A stretch of 64,000 nt of DNA from Patiria miniata (GCF_015706575.1 NW_024037076.1:10388777-10452776), one strand, 5' to 3'; counted from the first letter of the stretch, positions 11,991 to 23,740 are shown. Notes: generated from the letters alone by a model not told the origin. Program-made: numbers and translations.

Positions 11991-12962
11991 TTGGCAATTT
12001 GTTTATTAGACTTGTTTACGTGATTCAAATAGCAGACAAGGCATTATGCAACTAGTAGCCAAGATCTGAATCAAGTTGCATGGGCGCGAGGATCATAACT
12101 GCTTACTTTTCATCGACGGGTCTAAAAGGTATAAACAGTGTAAGTTATTTTATGGACATTTTCTAGATTCAGGAAGACTTCCTTTTTTATTCTTGATAAT
12201 CAAGAAATAAAGGTAAATAACTGGAAATACACTTTTTAAGGATTTTGTTAACAATTTTTGTAGCGCTGTTGCACACAAATTATACAATTACCCAGTATGT
12301 TATTACCAGACATAAAAAGACCCCTAGTGGACCTACTCGGAGCTAACAGGATATTATTCTGATTGGTCTTTCAAAAGCCACTCATCGCACTCGATGTTTT
12401 GACACAGAGCAAATGCAGTGTGAGTAAAAAAAAAGGAAACCCGAATGGCGCCCCCATTTATATCAAGAAATTCTGGGTGTAGCATTTACAACGTTCTACG
12501 CATGACGTAAGTTACGCACTGTTTCGTGACATCGGCTGCTGGAAATATTTACGCCCACGCGCAGCCTATTAAGCTGTCGGTGACTTCAGACCATTCATTG
12601 CCAACACTCTTTACTTCCTCATGAACGCGTCCATGGGCAATGAGTGTCTTTCTCAGGTAACAAATTAAAACAACCCATTCTTCAAGTGACACACCTGTTG
12701 TGTAGAACAGAACAATTAGCTTAAAGTCGACACCACGTGACCACAACATTTTCATTTGTCGACAAGTGTGGAATGACTTGAAGTCCACATCTTCAACTCA
12801 AGTATTTTTCTTTCAAAGTGTTTCTTTTTCATCAAAATAAAACTTTGGACAACCAAATGTACCCTATTCGTTTTACGTCATCTTTAATGAGAGTGAACTC
12901 CGATCAGTGCAAGGCACTGTTTTTCATGGAGGCCCTTTAAGTTAATGAGAACTATGAGACTC

Positions 12963-13275
12963 AATATGTAACACCTTTATAAGGATTTACAAGGTGCTGC
13001 GGAGCATATTGCAGCCACTAGCTCCCAGAAACAACGGGGCAAAACCCTTATCTTAGCGATAAGTGTAACTTGGTTCTTTAACGGGCATTACACAACACAA
13101 GGGAGCTACGTCTTTGCATCCCATCCGAAGGACGAATAAATAATGGTCAAGTTCCTTGCTGAAGAGCACAAACACCATGTTCCCACGGTTAGGATTCGAA
13201 TCTGTGTGCCACGGCACACAGGTGTGCCAGTGTGCCAGTCGAACACCGTAACCATTGGACCACGGTACCCCATCC
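12963..13275 (-). repeat. tRNA-derived SINE, second type, longest copy
   Basis: Minus-strand order is a head (GGGGTACCGTGGTCCAATGG), a variable region with duplicated GTGTGCC words, a B-box-like GATTCGAATCC, the conserved body (CGTCCTTCGGATGGGATGC, then CACTTATCGCTAAGATAAGG) and a tail GCAGCACCTTGTAAATCC. It is about 310 bp. The body is nearly the same in the 39.6 kb copy, as expected for one SINE family. Confidence 0.75.
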
Positions 13276-14061
13276 CATGCAATAGGTCTGATTCGATAAT
13301 AAACTCGGCAGCCTTTGCTACATAACTGATAACTTCCTTATACCTTGCGCATTGAGGCTCCGTATGATAAACAAGAATGGGTCGATTCATTTGTTTCGAA
13401 ATAATAGGCATTTCAAGTGTTTTGAAACAGTTCTTTTGCAGAAGAACCCGGACTTGTACTCTTGTTGAACTTTGTTAATAATTGGATCTACAAATATAGA
13501 CTAAAAATAACAATTGTATTTGCGTACTAAAGAATCTGTAGCAGCAACGGTTATCTGGAAAGTTGCAAATCGTATAGAAGAGTAGATCAATCAGATCGAA
13601 ACAGATTGCCAAAAACTGGAATTTTCATTAAATCTGAGTGGTTCTAGTTCTTGTTCAGTCTTCATTTCTCTTTCATATTTTCTTAAAACCAGTTTCCTTT
13701 CTTTCAATAGACGGTTTTTTTTTATCCTCAACAGACTGCGTGACAGTCGGTCATTTGGCATAATACCCCGGGGCCCGTTGTGATGTTTTCAGTGGGTTAC
13801 TGGAAACAAGTTTAGGCTGAGTGCATGCTTTCAATTTGTACGACCTTGCCGGAGCACGAAAGGTAAATATTACCCCTAAGGGACTTTAGTTCGCCCTCGA
13901 TATAGTAGAACCCTTCCTTTGAGATTGAGATGTTTTCTCACGCAAATCATGATTGCAAAATATATTGGCTGAAGTTCGTTATGCCAACTGCGCATGTGCT
14001 TAACAAATACATGTAATGAATGCTTCACTTTGTAATGGAGAGAATAATATTTCTTTTGGTG

Positions 14062-14114
14062 ACAGATGGAACGTTCCATTCCACGAGGCGAATGGAACAG
14101 TCCATCTGTCACCT
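14062..14114. repeat. GGAAC hairpin, unit C copy (best preserved)
   Basis: GTGACAGATGGAACGTTCCA (continuing TTC) and its downstream complement (…GGAACAGTCCATCTGTCAC) form a 23 bp stem with a single mismatch and an eight-base loop, CACGAGGC. The stem contains the inner palindrome GGAACGTTCC. The function is unknown, and it may be the core of a decayed foldback element. Confidence 0.8.
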
Positions 14115-14689
14115 CACTTTTTCTTACCATTGCACAATGGCATAGTCCAATGTTTTGAGTGTACTTCTCACACGCCACTACTCTTGCTTCAAACCAGAAA
14201 AGTTCCTCCGGTGCGCAAGCGGCCATGGTCAGGCCCGAAGCAATTTACTATTATTACTAATTTTTCATTTTTTTTAATTAGTTTTTTTTTTTTATTGTTT
14301 ATTGTTTTATGTATTCATGTATTCATTTTTTTGTAATTTATTTATTTATTCATTAATAAATCCCGGGAAACATTCGACATGGGCTGCCCGCGGCTTCAGC
14401 TGTTGGTGATTCTATAAAAGTCTGGAAAGGCATTGTTGTTAATGTAAGGATCCCACTTCTGGCCAGTGTTGTCACTGTGTGTATGTGTGTGTGGCAGGTC
14501 CATCCTGCATTTAAGTTCGGATCATGCACTCGGACAAAGCACACATTTTACTGAAGATGGAAACCAGGATTTAATTAGAATTTCATATGAATCACGAAGA
14601 TTTAATTAGATTCTTAAAGATTGAGTTACAATTCCAAAAACAAGACAGTATATTTCCTGATTAAATAACTCTAAATTTACGTTGGTAAA

Positions 14690-14960
14690 ATTCCCCAGTT
14701 ACCCAGGTAGCAAGCCCTTGCATATGGGTAGCATATGGGTCCCATCTGGGCCAAGATATGGGTCCCATATGTGGGCGGACCCATATGGGCCCCGAGGATT
14801 CTGCACACAAGATCCAGGTTGGACCCACATAGGCCAGCCAAGTTAACCCATATGGGTTAGATTAGGGGCCTACCTGGGCTAACATCTGGGTAAAATATAG
14901 GGTAGCTCTTATGGCAGCTCTAAGGGCCAACATATGGGCCCTTTATGGGCGGACCATACA
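14690..14960. repeat. CCCATATGGG-rich segment
   Basis: The palindrome CCCATATGGG and its variants (CCCATATGTGGG, GGGCCCATAT) recur about ten times in 270 bp, in both halves. A stub of the same sequence is in unit B at 7,745-7,835. It is a low-complexity, self-complementary dispersed repeat without coding potential. Confidence 0.6.
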
Positions 14961-15105
14961 TTCCTTAATTTCCCAAATATTTCCCGAGCGGTCAGGAGGT
15001 GGTTCCCGTCACCATTGTCCTCCCTCCCTACAGCATCTACATAAAAACGTCACCCATTATATTAATAGAGAGACCGGAGAGAAAGAACCAGTATCGTGCC
15101 AAAGT

Positions 15106-16105
15106 CACGGGCGTCGCTATACCATTTTGAACGGGTGTGTGGGGGGGGGGGGTGCCATCATGGCATTTGCCGACGGACCGTCACGCAAAATGAGTGTAAT
15201 TGATAATTTCCGCCCAAGTGATCCCTTTGACTCTTCTGCTAATTCCTCAAATTACACAAAAATTATGAATGGTTATTATGTTGATTACTTTGAAAGGATG
15301 TATTTTTCAGTGGGATAAGTTCAACTTCAAAAGTAAATCATCAACATTTGGCCCTATCATATTGAAATGTTTAGGACATTTGCTCGTTACGAAACTGCGT
15401 GTTACGTGTGCGCATACCTTGTTCAAGCCCGTTCCCTGTTCCCAGACGGGGAGGGGGGATGTCTTAAAGTCCTAAAGTGGAACGTGTTATTCGCGAGCGA
15501 AAAGAGCAATTACAACCCTGAAGGCGTGGGGTCTGGGGCCGGCCCCGGGAAAGTTTTGGATTTTAGACGCTATGTTGTGCAATCTGAGGCATTTCCTGGC
15601 CACTTTCTCTGACGTTTTGAATGGAATGTGCTCGACGACGTGTTTATGGAAATGAGGGTGGCTCATTGAAGTACATCACAAACATCACATCAAAATTGTA
15701 GCTTGACTCTCTTTCGAGATTTGCCCTCTTTAGCTGGATCCATGCTTTTGAGTGGTCATTAAGAATCAGCTCAATTCGTAACTGCCTGCGATCGTGCACG
15801 TGCTTGTGTTTTACACAGCTGTAGCTGTCAACCGCCGTATTAAGCGACCTCGCACGGCAGCCTCGTGCCGACATGACAGAATGTACAATCTTTTGCCATG
15901 GGTTTCAGAACTGGATTTTAGCTTCGCGGGGTTTTGAGCAGCGGTGTTTATTATTCACATTTTCAATTTTGTTCTTCTTCCATCTTCCTTTCCCCTTCCT
16001 TCTCCATTCTTCATTTTCTAATTTGCCGACACTGTGCACCCTGATTTTGCCGACAAAACTGACTGATGGGTGGTGTGACACCCCCCCCCCCCAGCGACGC
16101 CCGTG
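15106..16105. mobile_element. 1 kb non-autonomous TIR element, unit C copy
   Basis: Its ends are a perfect 13 bp inverted repeat, CACGGGCGTCGCT and AGCGACGCCCGTG, followed inward by G and C runs. The interior aligns with the unit B copy along its whole length, so both descend from one insertion made before units B and C separated. The flanks match B's flanks and show no direct repeat. Confidence 0.75.
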
Positions 16106-18109
16106 TGTTCAGGCCCGTTTTTAATATTTTGTTCTTGCAAAATTAAAGTTATTTTATTGAAAACAAACCTTTATAGGCATATACATGTATCGTGGGTCTT
16201 CTGTAGTTGCGCAACCATTACGAACGATTATGTCCATAATTGTAAGATAATTATTTCTTGTTCCCTTTTACTGATAAGTTTTTGTGTCAGCTTCATGTTT
16301 AACTCGTGACTCGGACTCGGACTCGACTCAAATGACTCCGGACTTGGACTCGATACTTGAATACAAGTATGACGATTGATTTACTAATTTTGTTCGGCAT
16401 TTACTTCTTCTTTTTTCAATAAAGGCATGCATGTATTATTAGTGCGTTTTATGGGCCTGGCGTTGGGGGGGGGGAAGCAATAAGTAAACTGAAGTGCTGA
16501 CGTCATGACATGACTTAATAAGTAATGTTCCGTGGGAACCAAAAGAACAGATAGACCGACAATTAGTAGCAAATGAGAATTTTCTAACAAAATAATTAAT
16601 AATGTATAATTCTTCGTCCGTTGTTCGTAGTTCACAAATATAATAATGAAGGGCGTTTGTTTTCTGTATATATTTGTTTTCCTTTTTATATACATGTTAA
16701 CGTCATTTTGTAGACCACTGCTGGGTGTTCAGATTTCAACTCATGTTTAAACAAGTTTATGAATGTTGTAGCGTAGCATTGACGAAATGTAGGGACCATT
16801 CGCAATGAACGAAAGCTATACTTTTACAGAGTTCTACCGATAAACAAAATGCGAAAAACTCGTTTTACAATAGACAGTCCCGTGTAAGATGCGAAGAAGA
16901 ATTCTTCTAGCCATGGTACTCTTCCTTTATACCTTCAGATATTTGGCGCTCGGTATTTTGTTATGCAGACAAAAACGCTTTTACCTTATCAATCTTTAAA
17001 CAACAAGCCAACTGGCAGGAGATCATGATTTGAAATAATTTGCGCGTGTCCTGACTGGTGAGAGCCCAATTACTTATCGGATATCTAGAAACAACCAGCA
17101 TGAGATTGGATGAAACAAGTACTTAAATTTAACTGATAAATTAGCTGGAACGGGAATAGGGCCTGCCACCTCCAGAATACCATGGTGATCACTCACAGCG
17201 CATGCTTGATAAAAAAAGCTTGATAAAATATATTAATAAATAATACAATTCCAGTTGTAAAGTCGTAAAAGAGAAAAACAATATACATTTTGAGCGAAAT
17301 GTAGATCCGCTAGACTGATGACAACGTTATGACTTGATCAAATGGGGGGACCGCTCAGTTCCATCACAGATTGAATGTGTTCTACCCCACCATTAAATCT
17401 GCGTTCGCCGTGCTCTACAACTAATCTCTCGGCTTTTCTTTGTTTCATAAAAAAACACACATTTGTGTTTTCCTTTTTGGGACGTCTGCCACCCTCTGAA
17501 GAACGAGTTTTTGCTCTGCAAGCAGACTGGCTACCGGTCCATACATTATCGATACTGCATTGAGGGGCGGGAACCACCTACCCCGCCCGAACGGAATGAA
17601 TGTCTGGCAGCCAAAAATGCGAAATTTTAAAGTGCTTATTCAATAATTAAACACGGCCCAATTTGTTTTCGTCGAGTGATGTATCAATCAAAAGTGTAGA
17701 GCTTATTGCTATTAACATAACAATATTTAGAAACGGTATTTGTTAGGTTTAAAGTCGGAAATAGCAAAGGGAATGCAAAACTACAGGGTGAGTAAAAAAC
17801 AACAACAATGAAACCCAAATGTCAGGACCATTTTAGTGAATTTCTAAATGTAGCACTTGCAAACTCTAATTCCCAATCTAAAAGCCCATTTCAAAAGCTT
17901 TCTTTCAGTACATGAATCATTCAAATCACCCATGTACATTTCAATTTACAACATTTTAAACACAACCACCGTTTTAAAGTTTTGTCCATGGATCACCAAA
18001 AAAAAAACAGCTTGGGTTCTTTCAGCAAAACGAAAAAAATTCACATACATAATTTCTGTGATTTGTTTTCGTTTTGCTGAAAGAACGCACACCGTTTACC
18101 CAAAGTTGT

Positions 18110-18250
18110 CTCTTTTTCAGAACCTGCGACCTCTAGGTACCATATCGGTTTTTTTTTTATCCAAATGAGCTATCAGGCCGGCCCTAAATGGGCTGGCGGT
18201 TTTTCCATCTTTGTTCAAAGGCGCAGTCAGAGTCACACACAGAGACACAG
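18110..18250 (-). repeat. Diverged SINE fragment, unit C
   Basis: The complement gives GGGCCGGCCTGATAGCTCAT at the head and TAGAGGTCGCAGGTTCTG at the B-box side, with the middle replaced by an A run. It matches the unit A and B copies at 5,040 and 10,320. Confidence 0.5.
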
Positions 18251-18392
18251 TATTGGCAGAAATGGCAATGCTGCTAACCTAACAAATATTAAACAGAGGT
18301 CACTCAGAGACGATACGGATTTTTTTTAACATGAATTATTTAGGGTAACTAAATACAATAAAAGAGATCTGAGGGCCTTTTATATCAAACAA

Positions 18393-18430
<38 letters not shown>

Positions 18431-18750
18431 ATATGAATTATTTAATTTACGTGATCTGCTGAACACAATTTTAAAAAGTCGCTTCAACAGTTCCATCAGA
18501 GATTGAATGCGTTTCATTAAACTCACTTTGAACACTTGGGACACCACTGCCAAGCTTGTGCACACTGGTTCTTGTTAAGACTTCATCAACAAAAATGAAA
18601 AACTCGAAGCCCACAACAACCTTAGGGTGATCACCTGCTAGTTCGCGCAGGTGTTTTTTTCAACTAAAGTAGGAAAAGGCGTCAAAAATGTTGTTGAAAC
18701 ATGTTCCTGTAGGTTTTGAGGAAAGTACTAAAATTTGACCCCACGCATGA

Positions 18751-18996
18751 GGGGGGAGTGGACATGGGGGAAGGGAGAAAAACAAGAAGAAAAAGGAAAA
18801 GAAAAAGAAAAAGATATGTGTAAGTCATATTTGCTATTAATTTAATACAAATTTAACAAAATGGGCGCCTGCTGGGGGTCAATTGGCCAGGGTGGGGTGA
18901 TCTAATGTCCCCCGTCAACCCTCGAAAAATAATCAGCTGAGAATATGCTGGCGAAAGTACAAGCATTTGTGGACAAAATGTGCTTGCCCTCTACCC
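18751..18996. other. Non-coding spacer
   Basis: A polypurine tract (18,773-18,812, GAAAAAG words) followed by AT-rich DNA. No gene seen. Confidence 0.4.
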
Positions 18997-20123
18997 TACA
19001 AAAAATACTGCCGACGCCCATGCGCCTACGTCATGTAAACTGTTACGAGGGATGCTGGGAGTTATACCCACGCGAATCGAGTGACAGCGGCTGCGGCGGC
19101 GGGGTGGGTGCCGGGTTGCACGAGTGGGTGCCGGGATGTTGGGAAAGTTAGCTTCATTGCTGTCCTGTTACATTTTATAAAGTTTCTGTGTAACACTTTC
19201 GATTAAATACTTACATATCGAGAGAAAAAAAAGACACTTTTAATTCGACGGCATATATTGTCGAGTTTTTAAATTCCAATTAATACAGATTCATTCATCC
19301 CACTGGCTGTCTTTGATCTGTCGGATAAAAATAGCGAACCTGCCAATCTCTTGAAAACGTAAGTGCTCTTGCTAAATAATTACATTGAATTCCAATGTCT
19401 GCAGGTGAATCCAACAAGTCCTCAAACAGCCTTAATTAAAGAGTTAGTTTTTCCCCAGCATCGTTCTAAGGAAACACTAACGTCCTTTCATGGTCGGATT
19501 TGTGGGATCACGCAGTTTAAAATACAAAAAATACTGCCAACACCCATGCGCCTACGTCATGTAAACTGTTACAGTGGGCTTCACGTTAGTTTGGAAAAAT
19601 ATTACAAATAAAATACGAGGGATGATGCTGGGGGTTATTATACCGTGAAGAGCATCGCAAACCACGCGAATCGAGTGACAGCGGCGGGGTGGGTGCCGGG
19701 TTGCACGAGTGGGTACCGGGTTGCGCGAGTGGGTGCCGGGATGTTGGGAAAGTTAGCTTCATTGCTGTCCTGTTACATTTTATACAGATTCTGTGTAACA
19801 CTTTCGATTAAAGACTTACATATCGAGAGAAAAAAAGACACTTTTAATTGGGCGGCATATATTGTCGAGTTTTTAAATTCCAATTAATGCAGATTCATTC
19901 ATCCCATTGGCTGTCTTTGATCTGACGGATAAAAAAAGCGAACCTGCCAATCTCTTGAAAACGTAAGTGCTCTTGCTAAATAATTACATTGAATTTCAAT
20001 GTCTGCAGGTGAATCCAACAAGCCCTCAAACAGCCTTAATTAAAGAGTTAGTTTTTTTCCCCAGCACCGTTCTAAGGAAACACTAACGTCCTTTAATGGT
20101 CGGATTTGTGGGATCACGCAGTT
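18997..20123. repeat. Tandem duplication, units of about 526 and 601 bp
   Basis: Copy 1 (18,997-19,522) and copy 2 (19,523-20,123) both start TACAAAAAATACTGCC and end GGATTTGTGGGATCACGCAG. They differ mainly by indels, including an extra GTGGGTACCGGGTTGCG unit in copy 2 (19,710-19,730). The pair lies just inside the first intron of the minus-strand gene that starts at 20,312, so it could alter intronic regulatory spacing. It derives from the tail block of units A-C. Confidence 0.8.
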
Positions 20124-20236
20124 CTACTTCTACGAGGGTTTTATTCCATCCCTCCATCTGAAAAGAAAACGATTGTCGGTCGAAAGGAAACAAAAGTCAA
20201 AGTCGAATTATAGTGCAAGCTGAAATCAGAACTTAC

Positions 20237-20312
20237 CAGCTGATGCTTGGATGGTTACGACGTAAAGCAAAAAGGCCATGAAGAGCGCCTCCGAACTCCG
20301 TCGTTGACGCAT
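20237..20312 (-). CDS. First coding exon of a secreted or membrane protein gene (partial)
   Basis: On the minus strand an ATG at 20,312 opens 25 codons plus one base, ending exactly at a strong donor, G|GTAAGTTC (20,231-20,236 in the intron). The peptide MRQRRSSEALFMAFLLYVVT continues IQASA. It has a basic start, a hydrophobic core FMAFLLYVVTI, and a small-residue A-S-A end suited to signal peptidase. This is the normal layout of a signal-peptide exon, ending in phase 1, which is the usual phase next to extracellular modules. The GC-richer 5' side, a TATA-like box upstream and its absence from all the repeat units support a host gene. The gene runs towards lower coordinates. I could not identify later exons in 1-20 kb, so the product and family are unknown and the intron is probably long. 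Confidence 0.6.
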
Positions 20313-20480
20313 CTTGCACGCCTGGGTTGGCGGGCGATCGCCCTGCCTTGAAATTCGTCGAGAAATCCTGCTGTAGCCCTGTCAATTAAACGATCCCGCT
20401 ACGTACAGGCAGCACTCTGTTCCGAGCTTCAATCTAGGAGCGGTCTGGGCATGTCACCGAGGCGACACAACTTATATTGG
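20313..20480 (-). promoter_or_regulatory. Candidate core promoter and 5' UTR of the signal-peptide gene
   Basis: The complement carries a TATA-like CCAATATAAG (20,470-20,480), which would place transcription start near 20,445. From there to the ATG is about 135 bases of GC-richer leader. An ATG at 20,452 would open only a seven-codon frame and probably lies upstream of the start. This is inference from motif spacing; no initiator is unambiguous. Confidence 0.4.
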
Positions 20481-21112
20481 GGCTTAGATCCCCAAACCCC
20501 TCCCCCGTCTGTGATGGACAGCTCCGAATATGATTGTCAAGCATGTGCAGAGCATGTGACTCCGGATCCTTTTAACTTTTTTGTATTCCTTACACAAATA
20601 TGCATGACGTCAGAGGGAGTCAACTAGAAAGGTACATCAACAGAAGTGTTTTTTTTTCATATCGCATTTGCACTAATGAATTCAGAGACCGTATCCGAAA
20701 CTTTTTGATAAACAAACAAACAAACAGAAGTGATGGCTCTCCCCTCCTCCTAAACAATGCACGTAAATGACTTGAAATACCTGATAAATAAACGAATTGT
20801 CCAGCTGACATCTTTTTAATCATTCACGGATCATGTTCAAGTTTGGTTTTAAAAGCTCATGTATTAAAAAAACCACAACTTTGCCATGGGGCTCCATCTT
20901 TGAATCGCGTGTTTGCATCATTATTGAGCCACCATGTAGGCCTATATCTTTCAAAACTCATTTATATTTTTTTTCAACTGTTCTCAACATATATAAAATC
21001 TGAAAAACCAACTTGTAAATTATTTCTTCCTGTACTAGAATGAGGGAGAAATTTGCTCTCATCTTTTTTTCCAGGATGGGCCATAGGATCATCCCCTTCA
21101 GATTTGTTGGAA
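20481..21112. other. Non-coding stretch, no gene seen
   Basis: AT-rich DNA between the candidate promoter and the start of inverted arm X. It contains short AAAC repeats (20,712-20,728) and no supported coding or RNA feature. Confidence 0.4.
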
Positions 21113-22588
21113 TAAACACAAACACAAACAGATACGCAAATATGTGTTCCTCTATGGAAAATTATTATTTAACCTCGTTCGCTTGGTCTACTGCCAATCT
21201 CGATTAATAGTACACGCCAAGGCTTGCTGTATTCCGCAATAGCTAGTAATTGATTATAAAGTGTACTTGATGATTTTATTTCAATGTGTATCATGTTATT
21301 TAACGTTCATTGTGAATGATTAATAAAACAATCATCCCTTTTCCAATTTGCTCATTTATATATAAGTGTATTACTGCATGTTGGGATGTGTAAGATTCTA
21401 ACATTACAGCTTTGACAAAAACTCATGTAGGCCTATTTTTCGATCTCACCCGATGACGAATTGATTCCGTTTGCACCCTCGACAACTCACTGGCCACGCA
21501 GCTCGCAGCCGCTATACTTGCGGGAAAGGTATGTTTGTGGTGAGTGTGTTTATGAGGTGATGATGGGAATTAGGCTGCCACGGTTGATGCCTTTTGTACA
21601 GGTTAGTCAATTCAACCAAGCACTGTGACTAGTCAAATTCAGTCAACAGGCAAAAGCCGGCAAGTGGTTGCCACAGCTTGCGTATTTTGTACAGTCATAG
21701 CATAGCTGTATCAAGTCACATGAACAGTCACAGGCTGTCAATCCTGCTTCGTATAGGATGGGAGCTTTTACTTGAGCTTTTACTTGCATAGAGTGTATAA
21801 TGTGTTTGTGTAGGATGGTTTTGAAGTTTATTTGCAACAAAATTTAACTTGCAATGATCCAGAACCAGGGAGAGGGGGAAACTAGTGGCAGCGTACATAA
21901 TTTGTATGCGAGGTTGCGCACAATTAGACACATGATTAGACCAAATTAGAGGAACCTGTCCCGCCGTAGAAGCTTTGTGCCAGGGGTCCATTGTACCATT
22001 TCCAGGCTGGTGCCTCTCAGCAAAGCGATTATGGTGGTGGTGGTTATTGCACTCTATCACACCACGAAAAAGTACATGTACGGGTTGCGCGTACTTGTCT
22101 CGGTTGACTGGCGCATCCGGGATTGGCCTTTATGTGTCATTCTTGTATATAGATTGAGATAAAACAGGGGAACCTAACGTGGATGCGGAAATTTTACATT
22201 GTAAAATAAAAATATGTTTTTTTTTAGCCATCCACATCTCTAATTAAAGATCTCTGCGGTATCTAAGCTTGTCATATTTAGCATAGTACAAGCATCTTTC
22301 CCTCTTACGAGTGCTCGCGCTTATTTGGGATACTTTGGACTCGGTTTAGGTTTTTAGTAGGGATGGGTATTAGCCCATACTTGTTTAGCTGCCCCCTCAA
22401 AAATATGAAGTGACCCATGGGAATCAAGGGAAAAATACTTTTCATTCTCAGGGATGTGAACAATACTTTTCATTCAAATACTTTTCATTGAAAATTCTTT
22501 TCATTTCAGACCGTTTACCCCCCTGTACATGGCCCTCAAAGTGACTTTATAATAAATACCTTCTTAAAAACCCGTCAATTGATCATTT

Positions 22589-22825
22589 GTGATGCGATCA
22601 GGCTAAATGGGTCGTTAGTCGGGAATTTCCATTGGAGATTCAGGCCAACTTAGGACGACTTCATCACATCACTTCATCACATTTCTTGGTGTTCTGACTT
22701 CCATATTTTTTTAACTAAAGATGGTACCAGCCCATGCGGTATGGAGATTGTGCTCTTTTGCAAATCTGTAAAAACGTTAATTTGACCAGGGTCGACAAAC
22801 GACTCATTTGGCTTGATCGCATCAC
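22589..22825. mobile_element. 237 bp MITE with 25 bp inverted ends
   Basis: It begins GTGATGCGATCAGGCTAAAT and ends with the complement of GTGATGCGATCAAGCCAAAT. It is bordered by ATTT on both sides (22,585-22,588 and 22,826-22,829). The partner arm has the uninterrupted site at 32,648-32,665 with a single AAAT, which proves an insertion and a target duplication of 4 (possibly 5) bp. No coding capacity. A second copy is at 35,513-35,759. Confidence 0.85.
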
Positions 22826-23178
22826 ATTTGTATTAGGATTCACAGCAATGTTACACGATGGAAAATCCATCATGTTCGTTGATAAGTCTGTCAAGTTTTC
22901 ACTATCATTATCTTTTTTTTTTATTTTTCCAAATCCGGTTTTCAAAAGCAGGTGCTAATTGCAAAGGTAGGCTCTCTGTAGCTAATGAGCTTGAAGGAAT
23001 AATGAATAATTTGGGTCTGATGACATTCAAAGTTTTAAAACCCAACTTTTAAAAACTTTTAAACAATACAATACATCCAGCTAGCGCCACCCCGCTTGTC
23101 TGTTCAAATATTTTTTTCTCTCACCATATAGCTTTCCGGCTGTTTGTGGATGAACTTGGAATAACAGAAATGGGCCTC

Positions 23179-23510
23179 GGGGAAATTCTACGGTTACTCA
23201 CGTTACATTTTTGATGTACCTTTGAGTTTCCTTGGGCTGTAATTACCTTACTGAAAAGGTTTAAAAGCTGTTATCCTCATGGTAGATAGAGTAGACCTAG
23301 ACCAACCTAAGCACCAAAGATGACATCCAGAAAAATATGTTATGTATGATAAAAAAGACGTACAAAATCGGTTACTCACGTTACGAACATGTGACGTGAG
23401 TAACCGATTTTGTGCATCTTGTTTATCATACATAACACAATTTTTCTGGATGCCCAAGGAACCTCAAAAGTACATTAAAAATGTAACGTGAGTAACCGTG
23501 GAATTGCCCC
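23179..23510. mobile_element. Nested double-palindrome MITE
   Basis: The outer inverted ends are about 58 bp (GGGGAAATTCTACGGTTACT… against GGGGCAATTCCACGGTTACT…). An inner inverted repeat of about 60 bp (CATCCAGAAAAATATGTTAT… at 23,322 against its complement ending 23,453) centres on GAACATGT. Both repeats contain GGTTACTCACGTTAC. The partner arm at about 32,288-32,296 is the empty site and implies a TA target. It could be a Tc1/mariner-type miniature element, but only the TA target supports that. Confidence 0.75.
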
Positions 23511-23597
23511 TATAATTTTGACATTTTGATTATCCCCTTCGTTTATAATATAAGGTATTCTTCTTTGTTTGCAGGCCAGGAGCACAGATGAGAGGCT

Positions 23598-23740
23598 TTA
23601 GCTCATGATGTGGGTTAATGCTATCGCAAGCTGTCTGCAACCCACCCTCAGAAGTTGGGGGCTGATGCCATCAAGCCCAGTAGCCTTGGTAACATCGAGA
23701 CCACATAGAAAGTGACATATCTCTCGCGACGTTACACCCA
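23598..23740 (-). pseudogene. LINE reverse transcriptase fragment (start of RT domain)
   Basis: The minus-strand peptide …FLCGLDVTKATGLDGISPQL then LRVGCRQLAIALTHI matches the opening of non-LTR reverse transcriptases (normally KATGPDGISPRLL…). Only about 45 residues remain, with no palm catalytic box. The same fragment is in the partner arm at 32,095-32,240, so it predates the inverted duplication. The clade is not resolvable from this length (CR1/Jockey type). Confidence 0.7.

Larger units (their letters stand above)
11990..18750 (+). repeat. Unit C, third large direct repeat
   Basis: It contains every block seen in A or B: the 5' block of A, the SINE of B, the hairpin block, the 1 kb TIR element and the tail. 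This makes it the most complete copy. It also has private sequence: the CCCATATGGG segment at 14,690-14,960, a 17,330-17,570 stretch, and a 32-base A run at 18,397-18,428. No gene recognised. Confidence 0.7.

Noticed and set aside
12549-12788. Minus-strand frame of 79 codons in unit C (and 1,848-2,078 in unit A)
   Set aside because: The two copies come from the same block but use different frames and share no protein reading.
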